Numbered from the stretch's first letter, positions 1 through 6,633 are shown. The stretch is DNA of 9,003 nt from Chloroflexota bacterium (GCA_022561735.1 JADFQR010000035.1:1-9003); one strand, 5' to 3'. A program made the numbers and translations. The notes: a model not told the origin generated them from the sequence alone.

Positions 1-1635
1 TTTTCCGGAAGGACTTTCTGACCGCCGGCAAACGAGCCAGTATTCCATGCTGTCCGCCAGCGCCAGCCAGCTTGCCTCAAGGATGTTTTCCGAAGAGCCG
101 ACGGTGCTCCACGTTTCATGCCCGTCGGACGACTCGATCACCACCCTGACTATGGCGCCCGTGCCCGTGCCTTCCGCGACCACGCGAACCTTGTAATCGA
201 TCAGCCGTACGCACTCAAGTTCCGGGTATGACTGCAGAACCGCCTTGCGCATGGCGTGGTCCAGTGCGTTAACCGGGCCGTTGCCCTCGGCCGCCGTATG
301 CAGCACCTCCTCGCCGATGCGGACCTTGATCGTCGCCTCGGATAGCACGCCCCCGGACGGCGAACGTCCCGGCTGCGCTGACTCCGACAGACGCGCCGTC
401 CGACGATTTTCAACCAGCACCATGAAGTCAACCAGTTCAAACGGCGCTTCGTAGTTGGGAAGATAGCGACGGATCAGCAGCTCAAACGATGCCGCCGCTC
501 CCTCGTACGAGAACCCGCGATTTTCCTGCTCCTTCAGGAGTTGCACGATTCCCCGGACATCATCGTCCGTCAGCTCTTCTTCCAATCCCAGGTCGCGGAT
601 GCGACGCATCACGTTTCCGCGCCCGGACAGCTCGGAGACGACGACGGCGTTGCGATTGCCGACGGTGCCCGGTTGCACATGCTCGTACGACTCACGCCGC
701 TTGTTCACGGCCGCGGCGTGCAGGCCGCCCTTGTGGGCGAACGCGCTCGCCCCAACGTAAGGCTGAAAGGCGTGGGGGGACATGTTCAGCGTCTCGGCGA
801 TGAACACGGATGTGTCGGTGAGAGTGGCGAGTTGCTCGTCCGAGATCACATCGACGCCGAGCTTCAATTTCAGGTTGGCGATGATGCTGGTCAGGTTGGC
901 GTTGCCGGTGCGCTCACCGTATCCGTTGATACATCCCTGTATCTGGCTGGCGCCTGCCAGCCACGCCGCCATCGACACGGCCACCGCCGTATCGGTGTCG
1001 TTATGCGCGTGAATGCCGATCCGCACGCCGAGCGGAGCGGTGAACTCGCACGCGGCTTCCACGATTTTCGATGCCTCATCGGGAAGGGTTCCGCCGTTCG
1101 TGTCGCACAGCACCACGGTCTCGGCTCCCGCTTCCGCTGCAACGCGCAACGTCTGCAGGGCGTAGTCAGGGTCGAGCTTGTACCCGTCGAAAAAGTGCTC
1201 GGCGTCGAACACGGCGCGTCTGCCCTGCGCAACCAGGTGCGACACAGAGTCCGCAACCATGTGCAGGTTCTCCTCGATGGACGTCCCGATAATATTCCGC
1301 ACCTGCCATGCAGACGCCTTGCCGACGATGGTCACCAACGGCGTCTCGGCTCGCAGCAACGCCACGATGGCCGCATCATCCTCCACGCGCCCGTCGGCGC
1401 GCCGCGTGCTGCCAAACGCGGCGAGAACCGCGTTCTTCAGGTCCAGGCTCTGCGCGCGCTTGAAGAACTCGTCGTCCTTCGGGTTGGCCCCGGCAAACCC
1501 GCCCTCGATGTAGTGGACGCCGAGCGCGTCCAGTCGCGCCGCGATCGCCAGCTTGTCGTCCACCGATAACGAGATGCCTTCTTGCTGCGTCCCGTCCCGG
1601 AGGGTGGTGTCGTATATCTCAAGCTGTCCGGCCAT
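1..1635 (-). CDS. cimA: (R)-citramalate synthase, 3' end beyond window
   Basis: The enzyme condenses pyruvate with acetyl-CoA to (R)-citramalate, the first step of the threonine-independent isoleucine route in the cytoplasm. The frame is open for 545 codons to the left edge with no stop, so the C-terminus is cut, probably by only a few residues. Visible motifs: DTTLRDGTQQEG at residues 9-20 (metal-binding Asp14), HAHND at 209-213 (metal-binding His209 and His211), NGYGERTGN at 237-245, and HKGGLHAAAV at 301-310. Residues from about 420 onward (PSGGVLSEATIKV, then HTAAEGNGPVNALDHA) form the LeuA-type C-terminal regulatory domain. The QQEG variant after the DTTLRDGT motif and the overall sequence match the citramalate synthase branch (TIGR00977 type) better than 2-isopropylmalate synthase. 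The ATG is preceded by AGAGG with a 7-nt spacer. It is controlled by the T-box leader immediately upstream. Homocitrate or isopropylmalate synthase activity is a less likely alternative. Confidence 0.95.
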   Translation of the reverse strand, partial: MAGQLEIYDTTLRDGTQQEGISLSVDDKLAIAARLDALGVHYIEGGFAGANPKDDEFFKRAQSLDLKNAVLAAFGSTRRADGRVEDDAAIVALLRAETPLVTIVGKASAWQVRNIIGTSIEENLHMVADSVSHLVAQGRRAVFDAEHFFDGYKLDPDYALQTLRVAAEAGAETVVLCDTNGGTLPDEASKIVEAACEFTAPLGVRIGIHAHNDTDTAVAVSMAAWLAGASQIQGCINGYGERTGNANLTSIIANLKLKLGVDVISDEQLATLTDTSVFIAETLNMSPHAFQPYVGASAFAHKGGLHAAAVNKRRESYEHVQPGTVGNRNAVVVSELSGRGNVMRRIRDLGLEEELTDDDVRGIVQLLKEQENRGFSYEGAAASFELLIRRYLPNYEAPFELVDFMVLVENRRTARLSESAQPGRSPSGGVLSEATIKVRIGEEVLHTAAEGNGPVNALDHAMRKAVLQSYPELECVRLIDYKVRVVAEGTGTGAIVRVVIESSDGHETWSTVGSSENILEASWLALADSMEYWLVCRRSESPSGK

Positions 1636-1707
1636 CTCATCGCCTCTTGTTTTCACGTGCGCCGGACCCTGCTGCCCGGAATGACGTGGGTGACTTTTGA
1701 CGGGCAC

Positions 1708-1732
1708 AAAAAACCCGTCCCGGAAAGGGACG
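1708..1732 (-). terminator. Intrinsic terminator of the T-box attenuator
   Basis: The minus strand reads CGTCCC, loop TTTCC, GGGACG, then GG and six T. This gives a perfect 6-bp GC-rich stem followed by a U-tract, about 75 nt upstream of the cimA start. It is the expression platform of the T-box: uncharged tRNA would stabilise the competing antiterminator that captures the 5' arm, and charged tRNA would let this hairpin form. Confidence 0.86.
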
Positions 1733-2000
1733 AGCAAGATTCAGGCCCGCGGTACCACCCTAATTCCCGCCCGGTATTCGCCGGACGGACGGCTCGGCAA
1801 AGGCGCACTTCTCCCTGCGTTTCACGCTCCCGGGGAAGGATGCCTCCGTGGTATGTAACGGGCCACGACCCCGGCCAGGCCTACTCAGATTCTCGCTTTT
1901 CGGCTGGCTGCTGCGGAGGGATTTTCTTCCGGACGGGCCGTGCCTGCTCACACCGTTTCAGGCTCGCTCGACGCCCCGGGACCGGACTACTCGTCTCCGT
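1708..2000 (-). promoter_or_regulatory. T-box riboswitch, probably isoleucine-responsive, upstream of cimA
   Basis: Read on the minus strand, the core AGGGTGGTACCGCGG lies at 1761-1747 and matches the T-box consensus exactly. Upstream is Stem I. Its basal helix is CGGAG (1999-1995) with CTCCG (1918-1914), and a second helix is TCCGG (1986-1982) with CCGGA (1932-1928). Between them is a specifier loop with AGTA on the 5' side and AGAAAATCC on the 3' side. The distal part has the AG-bulge-like GAGCGAGCC and a GGTGTGAG apical loop closed by GCCTG/CAGGC. The triplet in specifier position is ATC (1922-1920, Ile), which agrees with cimA downstream. A further hairpin CGTGG/CCACG (1867-1863 with 1851-1847) carries a CCCGTTACA loop. 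In the antiterminated state, GGGCG (1772-1768) can pair with CGTCC (1732-1728), the 5' arm of the terminator. The helices were drawn by hand. Family identity is firm; the specifier is an inference. Confidence 0.93.
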
Positions 2001-2050
2001 ACGGCGTGCGGACAATGTTTCGATCAGCCTCGCGCGCCACGCTTTAGATC

Positions 2051-2079
2051 AGGCTAGCACCGGTACCACTGCATCGCAA
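2051..2079 (-). promoter_or_regulatory. Candidate promoter for the T-box/cimA transcript
   Basis: On the minus strand TTGCGA (2079-2074) and TAGCCT (2056-2051) are separated by exactly 17 nt and lie about 45-50 nt upstream of T-box Stem I, which is the right place for a start site. The -10 match is weak (3 of 6), so position and spacing are the main support. Confidence 0.35.
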
Positions 2080-2260
2080 CGAAATTCGTAGCAGCCGTTG
2101 GATTCCTTACGGAAGATGCCTGTAGCGATCGATACGCTCCCGGGGGCTCCTCACGCGCAAGTGATGCCTGGGAAGAAGATAGACAGCGGCGCCCGGTCTC
2201 GATTCTGGACCACAGCAAATCCGGCCCCCGCGCCGCCCCCGTGTATGGCACCATCTGATC

Positions 2261-2740
2261 GTGACCGAGGCTCCTCCCATACACACCGATGCCGAATACC
2301 TGGACAACCTGTCCCACAAGGTCTTTATATCGGGCTTTTCCGACGCGCCCGTAAAGGTCAGATGGCCCCGGATACGGGAGGTGTTCTATGCGTTCGACCC
2401 CGGCACGGTGGCCGAGATGCCCGGCCTGTTGATCGAGCATGTCCAGCAGGATCCCGGCGTGATCCGGAACGGGCGCAAATTACGGGCCACCGTCGCGAAC
2501 GCGTCGGAGTTCGTACGGATACATGAGGAGTTCGGCTCGTTCCACGACTACCTGCGTTCGCTGGACGATCTACCGTACGAGCGGCGGGCGCGCGATATCA
2601 GCCGGCGGTTTCAATCCGTCGGGCCGAACACCGTGTATTACTTCCTCGCCGATGCCGGCGAACCTGTTCCGGAAGATAAGCCGGAAGGGGTCAAGTCGAA
2701 ACGCCGACCGTTTAGCGATCAGCAAGTTAACGGAGCTTGA
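2261..2740 (+). CDS. DNA-3-methyladenine glycosylase I-like protein, atypical active site
   Basis: The 159-residue product resembles the helix-hairpin-helix glycosylase Tag, which excises 3-methyladenine from DNA. Similarity runs through FYAFDPGTVAEM (42-53), VQQDPGVIRNGRKLRATVANA (61-81), FGSFHDYLRS (91-100) and FQSVGPNTVYYFLADAGEPV (118-137), matching in order the FDP..VAAM, DAGIIRHRGKI, F..F.WSF and FKFVG blocks of E. coli Tag. It is shorter than Tag (187 aa). It lacks the N-terminal Cys and the C-terminal His and Cys of the zinc site, and by my alignment the catalytic Glu is Lys20 and the following Trp is Asp28. It may bind DNA or bases without standard glycosylase activity. The GTG start is the first usable one after in-frame stops at 2162 and 2180; no good ribosome binding site is visible, so the N-terminus is uncertain. 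It sits 3 nt upstream of the oxidoreductase gene. Confidence 0.75.
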   Translation: MTEAPPIHTDAEYLDNLSHKVFISGFSDAPVKVRWPRIREVFYAFDPGTVAEMPGLLIEHVQQDPGVIRNGRKLRATVANASEFVRIHEEFGSFHDYLRSLDDLPYERRARDISRRFQSVGPNTVYYFLADAGEPVPEDKPEGVKSKRRPFSDQQVNGA

Positions 2741-2743
2741 AAA

Positions 2744-3685
2744 GTGCCAGATAACGGCCTGAAGATCGGGGCGAACCTGAGCGATGTGGCGAAGACAGCA
2801 CGCCACGCGAAGCTAGCCGAGCAGCTGGGGTTCGATTTCGTCGGCGCCGGTGAGCACGTGATGCGAAACGACCCACCGGGGCCAACCCAGCTTGCGCTGT
2901 CAGCGCTCGCCGTTGCCGCCGGCGCCACCGAACACGTTTCGCTACTCAGCTCAATCGTGATCGCTCCGCTGCACCACCCGGTCATGCTGGCCAAAGAGGC
3001 GGCGGTTGTAGACCTGGCGTCGGGCGGCCGGCTGATCCTGGGCATCGGCGTCGCGGGCGAGTTCCCGGCCGAGTTTGAGGCGATGGGAGTGCCCCTCAAT
3101 CAGCGCGGCTCCCGGACAGACGAAGCGATAGAGATCGCCCGCGCCATATGGGCCGGCCCCGACGCCGAGCACCACGGTAAGCGATTCGATTTTGAAGGTT
3201 TTTCGCTGGCCCCGCCGACCGCGCGCCCCGGCGGCCCGCCGATCTGGGTCGGCGGACGCGGAGAACCCGCCATGGAACGTGCGACGCGCGCTGGCGACGG
3301 CTGGCTTCCGTACCTGTTCACACCATCCCAGTACGCCCGTGGCGCTGGCCAGGTGAGGGACCTGCTCGAAAAACAGGGGCGCGGCGACGATCCTGATTTC
3401 GGGTTTGGCCTGCACCTGATGACAGCGCTTGGCGCAACGCATGAGGAAGCGCGATCAGCCGCGGCCAAAGGGCTTGCCGAGGCGTATCGTTACTCTGGGA
3501 GCTACGAGGACCTTGCGGACCGGTACGTGCTGCTCGGCCCGCCGGATGAGGCGGCGGAACGCATTGCTGAGTACAGGGAAGCCGGCGCCGGGCATATCCT
3601 GTTGAGCTGGGTTACTCCGTTCGATCAGATCGATGACCAGATTGCCCTCGCCGGAGAAGGGTTGTTGCCTCTACTACGAGATTGA
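2744..3685 (+). CDS. LLM class (luciferase-like) flavin/F420-dependent oxidoreductase
   Basis: The 313-residue protein has the luciferase-like TIM-barrel pattern: KIGANL near the start (strand 1), AKLAEQLGFDFVGAGEH (23-39), LLSSIVIAPLHHPVMLAKEA (68-87), VDLASGGRLILGIGVAGEFP (90-109) with the family's SGGR..LGIGVG-type motif, then GPPIWVGGRGEPAMERATRAGDGWLP, and a C-terminal GPPDEAAERIAEYREAGAGH block. Family members use FMN or the deazaflavin F420 to reduce or oxidise varied small substrates in the cytoplasm. The closest family resemblance I recognise is to F420-type members (TIGR03619-like), but cofactor and substrate cannot be read from the sequence. The GTG start has GGAG 8 nt upstream, and it begins 3 nt after the glycosylase-like gene, so the two are probably translated from one mRNA. 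Confidence 0.9.
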   Translation: MPDNGLKIGANLSDVAKTARHAKLAEQLGFDFVGAGEHVMRNDPPGPTQLALSALAVAAGATEHVSLLSSIVIAPLHHPVMLAKEAAVVDLASGGRLILGIGVAGEFPAEFEAMGVPLNQRGSRTDEAIEIARAIWAGPDAEHHGKRFDFEGFSLAPPTARPGGPPIWVGGRGEPAMERATRAGDGWLPYLFTPSQYARGAGQVRDLLEKQGRGDDPDFGFGLHLMTALGATHEEARSAAAKGLAEAYRYSGSYEDLADRYVLLGPPDEAAERIAEYREAGAGHILLSWVTPFDQIDDQIALAGEGLLPLLRD

Positions 3686-3762
3686 GCCCGGGACCGATGA
3701 CCGTTTCAGGCCTCGCCTCTAGCGGTCTGTGATTCTGAGAAAGTCACCGGGCCGTGTATACG

Positions 3763-3789
3763 TTGTCCCGGAAGTCCACGGTGTATAAG
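3763..3789 (+). promoter_or_regulatory. Candidate promoter upstream of the DUF3090 gene
   Basis: TTGTCC (3763-3768) and TATAAG (3784-3789, 5 of 6 to TATAAT) lie in the 263-nt gap between the oxidoreductase and DUF3090 genes. The spacer is 15 nt, shorter than ideal. A second weak option is TTCCGG (3848-3853) with TAGAAT (3871-3876), spacer 17. The rest of the gap shows no gene or clear terminator. Confidence 0.3.
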
Positions 3790-3948
3790 TCGATTCCCGG
3801 TCGAGCCGCGCTCACCGTTCCCACGGCAACCCTTTTCCCTGCAATACTTCCGGGTCGCCGGGGCGATATTTAGAATGACGTTAATCTGCGGGAGCGGGAG
3901 CCTGAGCCGGTTCCCGTGATCCGGGACCTTATCTGGACGGGGAGAGCT

Positions 3949-4491
3949 TTGCCTGAAGATCAACACGTGGACCTTGGGCTTGTCGATTCGATCGATGTCG
4001 AGACCTTCGGCCAGCCGGGCCAGCGGACGTTCAACGTCACCGCCGTTAGCGCTCGCGGCCGGGCCGTCGTGTGGTTGGAGAAGAACCTGCTTCTTCAACT
4101 GACGCTCGCCATTCGGCAACTTCTGGAGCAACGGAAGCCGCCGAGCTCGCCCGCGGTCTACGTTCCCGAGTACGCGCATACCGGTGATCCGGTGTCTGTC
4201 GAGTTCAAGTCAAGTGACATGAGTTTGCGCTACGACGAAACGTCCGATGTCTTCACGATGGAAGCAATCGAACCGGGCGACCGGGACGATGAAGACAGCG
4301 ATCAAGAGGAACAGGTAGTGGTCCAGTTCAGTTTCGGGCGTTCCGCTGCTGATCGGCTTTCCGAGGAAGGGCAGAAGATCGTCGCCTCCGGCCGCCCCTT
4401 CTGCCCGTACTGCCACGCCCCGATCAACCCGGACGGTCACATCTGCCCCAGGTCGAACGGCCATAACCGGGTGGAGAGTTCCCTGGATTGA
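3949..4491 (+). CDS. DUF3090 family protein with Cys/His-rich C-terminus
   Basis: This 180-residue protein belongs to the DUF3090 (TIGR03847) family of unknown function. The recognisable core is DLGLVDSIDVETFGQPGQRT (8-27), then VVWLEKNLLLQLTLAIRQLL (40-59), resembling the family's GEPGQRTF...EK.QV..LA..I pattern. The C-terminus reads FCPYCHAPINPDGHICPRSN (151-170) followed by GH, giving Cys152, Cys155, His164, Cys166 and His172, a likely metal-binding knuckle. An acidic stretch DRDDEDSDQEE (111-121) precedes VVVQFSFGRSAADRLSEEG. I chose TTG at 3949 because GGGGAGAG ends just before it; an in-frame GTG at 3916 would add 11 residues but has no ribosome binding site. The gene ends 4 nt before the SCO1664-family gene. 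In Actinobacteria the same two families occur with a histidine-phosphatase-like protein (MSMEG_4193 family) as a trio; that third gene is not in this window. Confidence 0.86.
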   Translation: MPEDQHVDLGLVDSIDVETFGQPGQRTFNVTAVSARGRAVVWLEKNLLLQLTLAIRQLLEQRKPPSSPAVYVPEYAHTGDPVSVEFKSSDMSLRYDETSDVFTMEAIEPGDRDDEDSDQEEQVVVQFSFGRSAADRLSEEGQKIVASGRPFCPYCHAPINPDGHICPRSNGHNRVESSLD

Positions 4492-4495
4492 ACGG

Positions 4496-5311
4496 GTGGG
4501 CGCGTCACTCAACGATCTCCCGGGGACGGTTCGGAATTCGATGACGCTTCAAGACGCATTCAACGCACCACGTGGACCAGGCCTGAAAGGCCGGTCTGAG
4601 GACGAAGTGCTTGAGATGCTCATGACGTCTGAGATCGCTGAGATCGGCCTTCATCCCAACGGCTCAAACTATGTGTTCATCGTTCGCCTGGAGGCGGACG
4701 TCGATGGCGATGTGCCGGTGCTGGGGGTTTACAAACCACAGTCCGGTGAACGGCCGCTCCGGGATTTCCCGCGCGGACTGCATCGTCGTGAGCGGGCTTC
4801 CTACGTCCTGAGCCGGGCGCTCGGCTGGCCCGCTATCCCGCCGACGGTGATCCGTGACGGTCCGCACGGCGAGGGCAGCGTCCAGTTGTTCATTCACGCC
4901 GACACGAACGAGACCTATTTCACGATGCGCGGCGAGCAATCCGGGCAGTTCGAGACTATCGCCGGGTTCGATATCCTCGTCAACAACGCTGACCGGAAGG
5001 GCGGAGCGTGCCTCAAGGACGCAGACGACAAGGTGTGGGCCATAGACCAGGGTCTCACGTTCAACTCAAACGCCCGGGTCCGGACGGTGATGTTTGAGTT
5101 CTGCGGCCAACCGTTCAACCCGGACATGATCGAGGGCCTGAGGAAACTCCGACCCGAGCTGGCGGAGGGTTCCGGCCCGAGCGCGGAACTGCACGAGTTG
5201 CTCTCGACGGATGATGTGGACGGTCTGTGCGAGCGGATCGACCGGCTGTTAGAAAAGCCTGTCTTTCCGATGCTGGATGAGTATTACAACGTCCCGTGGC
5301 CGCTCATCTGA
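4496..5311 (+). CDS. SCO1664 family protein, PI3/4-kinase-like fold
   Basis: The 271-residue product matches the SCO1664 (TIGR03843) family, an uncharacterised group related to phosphatidylinositol 3/4-kinase-like enzymes. Kinase-like landmarks are in order: VLGVYKPQSGERPLRDFP (75-92) with the candidate ATP-binding Lys80, LSRALGWPAIPPTVIRDGPH (105-124), GFDILVNNADRKGG (157-170) as the catalytic-loop equivalent with Asp166, and WAIDQGLTF (181-189) with Asp184 in the place of the metal-binding DFG Asp. Whether it phosphorylates a protein, lipid or metabolite is unknown. The GTG start lies 4 nt after the DUF3090 stop, consistent with translational coupling. ATG at 4541 (residue 16) is an alternative start and the conserved region begins well after it. 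No transmembrane segment or signal peptide is evident, so a cytoplasmic location is expected. Confidence 0.87.
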   Translation: MGASLNDLPGTVRNSMTLQDAFNAPRGPGLKGRSEDEVLEMLMTSEIAEIGLHPNGSNYVFIVRLEADVDGDVPVLGVYKPQSGERPLRDFPRGLHRRERASYVLSRALGWPAIPPTVIRDGPHGEGSVQLFIHADTNETYFTMRGEQSGQFETIAGFDILVNNADRKGGACLKDADDKVWAIDQGLTFNSNARVRTVMFEFCGQPFNPDMIEGLRKLRPELAEGSGPSAELHELLSTDDVDGLCERIDRLLEKPVFPMLDEYYNVPWPLI

Positions 5312-5350
5312 AGGCGGTCAAATATGCTGGTTTCCAGTGAAGCGGCTACG

Positions 5351-5379
5351 AAAAAAGCCCCCGCTTACACGCTGGGACT
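5351..5379 (-). terminator. Candidate terminator of the iscA-ygfZ operon
   Basis: On the minus strand AGTCCC (5379-5374) can pair with GGGGCT (5362-5357, one G-T pair) around an AGCGTGTAAGCG loop that may pair further (GC/GC). A run of six T (5356-5351) follows at once. It lies about 130 nt past the ygfZ stop. The remaining 5312-5507 stretch between the convergent genes shows no convincing gene. Confidence 0.5.
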
Positions 5380-5489
5380 GGTTGCTCACGACGATTGCCA
5401 CAGGTCGGGGAGCAAGCGCCGCCCTATGTTCGGCTTCCCGTCAGCCGGTCGTGGCGTCGTGTATGCGGGACCTGGTTCGTCCCGGAGGG

Positions 5490-5509
5490 GCTGTGCCGGA
5501 ACAGCTTTT
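5490..5509 (+). terminator. Weak candidate terminator after the SCO1664-family gene
   Basis: GCTGT (5490-5494), loop GCCGGA, ACAGC (5501-5505), then TTTT. The 5-bp stem and short T-run make it weak. It overlaps the stop codon of the convergent ygfZ gene. A second hairpin CGGGAC/GTCCCG (5466-5471 with 5479-5484) lies just upstream but has no T-run. Confidence 0.3.
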
Positions 5510-6596
5510 AGTCAGCGACAACCTGGCCCACGGAGGCGGCCTTGAACGGAAGCGCGACCACCTCGACCTGCCCTTGGTCGCTCTCCAGCGTCGTGCCTGG
5601 CTCGGCGTGTCCCTTCCGGATGTATGCCAGTGCGATCGCTCGTCCGAGCGCGGGGGATGTGACCGCAGATGTGACCTGTCCGACAACACGATCACCGGTG
5701 CGGAGCGACGACCCGGCGCTGAGATGAGCCCCTTTTCCTGAACCCGTGTCCGGCGGTCCCACCAACCCCACGAGCCGTCGCTGGAGCTTGTCATACGTGT
5801 CCAGTCGCGCAATTACCTCCTGCCCCATGTAGCAGCCCTTGGTGAAGCTCACATAGGGTTCAAGACCTGCCTCAAGCGGGTTTACACGATCGGACAGCTC
5901 GCTTACCGGTGATGGCAGGCCGCGTTCCACACGGAACACGTTGAACGGTTCCTCGCCCACAGGAATCGCTCCGGCGGCTACGAGCGCATCCCACACGTCC
6001 ACTGCGCGCTTGGTGTCATCAACAAGGACCTCGTACGAATCCAGCGATGGGTTGGAGGCCCGTAAGATCTCAACAGCGACCCCGCCGATCTCGGCGTCGA
6101 TCACACGTCCCGTCTCCGGCAGCGGAACACCCAGTCCGGCGGCCTCCGGGCCTGAGATCGTGATCTGCGCGGAGTCGTCGGTCGATATCTTGAACACGCA
6201 GTCCTCGCCGAAGTTGTACCGGTCCAGCCAGTCGGCAACCGTCTCTTCAGCCCCGGCGTTTGTGATGAGAATGCTTTCGGTCGCAGAGTGCCTGATGACC
6301 GTAATCAACTCCAGCACGCGCCCGATGTCGGACGTCAGAACGGTGACGACCACGTCGCCATCGGAAAGGCCGACAGTCTCGTTGGTTGAAAACCGGTTGA
6401 TCAGGTCAAGCGCGTCGCTGCCGCTCGCGATCACACGCCCCAGGTGGGAGCGATCCATGATCGCCACGCCCGTGGAGAGTGCGCTGTACTCGGCGTCAAA
6501 GTCTCCGAAGCTGGCCGGCACATCCCGTCCGGCGACATCGTGGAGACGCGCTCCCGCCTTGCTGTGCCGGTCAGATAACTGCGTTCTGCTGGACAT
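5508..6596 (-). CDS. ygfZ: YgfZ/IBA57-type folate-binding Fe-S cluster protein (GcvT-like)
   Basis: The 362-residue protein is of the aminomethyltransferase-like YgfZ/GcvT fold. YgfZ and its mitochondrial counterpart IBA57 bind tetrahydrofolate and assist the maturation or repair of certain Fe-S enzymes. The decisive mark is KGCYMGQEV at 253-261, the YgfZ signature with Cys255. The N-terminal region has LSTGVAIMDRSHLGRVIASG (40-59), the GcvT-like block in which true glycine-cleavage T-proteins have D.SHMG, and NRFSTNETVGL (67-77). VERGLPSPVSELSDRVNPLEAGL (223-245) precedes the signature, and LQRRLVGL (271-278) starts the C-terminal barrel. No lipoyl or glycine-cleavage partners are nearby; the upstream neighbour is an A-type Fe-S carrier, which supports the Fe-S role. 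I favour the ATG at 6596 although neither it nor the in-frame TTG at 6629 (11 residues longer) has a clear ribosome binding site. Confidence 0.92.
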   Translation of the reverse strand: MSSRTQLSDRHSKAGARLHDVAGRDVPASFGDFDAEYSALSTGVAIMDRSHLGRVIASGSDALDLINRFSTNETVGLSDGDVVVTVLTSDIGRVLELITVIRHSATESILITNAGAEETVADWLDRYNFGEDCVFKISTDDSAQITISGPEAAGLGVPLPETGRVIDAEIGGVAVEILRASNPSLDSYEVLVDDTKRAVDVWDALVAAGAIPVGEEPFNVFRVERGLPSPVSELSDRVNPLEAGLEPYVSFTKGCYMGQEVIARLDTYDKLQRRLVGLVGPPDTGSGKGAHLSAGSSLRTGDRVVGQVTSAVTSPALGRAIALAYIRKGHAEPGTTLESDQGQVEVVALPFKAASVGQVVAD

Positions 6597-6633
6597 GGCC
6601 AGATGGTACCGCCCCGGAGTCACAAACAACCCG

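Noticed and set aside
541..1569. Plus-strand open frame of 342 codons
   Set aside because: It lies fully antisense to cimA, whose frame carries all citramalate synthase motifs; the predicted protein is Arg/His/Val-rich with no family resemblance. Long antisense frames are expected in GC-rich DNA.
2060..2072. Second GTGGTACC-like word near the T-box promoter
   Set aside because: TGGTACCGGTG on the minus strand resembles the T-box core but lies in the promoter spacer, outside the leader RNA, and lacks the flanking consensus.
1582..2091. Plus-strand open frame over the cimA leader
   Set aside because: It runs through the T-box and terminator sequences, whose structure explains the stretch; the translation is low-complexity and Arg-rich.
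2098..2126. TTGGAT and TGTAGC as a plus-strand promoter for the glycosylase-like gene
   Set aside because: Spacing is 17 nt but each hexamer matches only 3 of 6, and similar pairs occur by chance.
2054..2526. Open frames on both strands at the start of the glycosylase-like gene
   Set aside because: Both overlap the frame with clear Tag-family similarity and show no similarity of their own.
2951..3468. Minus-strand frames opposite the LLM oxidoreductase
   Set aside because: Antisense to a well-supported gene and without recognisable motifs.
3706..4179. Minus-strand open frame of 157 codons
   Set aside because: It is antisense to the DUF3090 core and covers the upstream gap only by chance openness.
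5277..5741. Plus-strand frames across the convergent gap
   Set aside because: They overlap the ends of both flanking genes, show no ribosome binding site and no family features.
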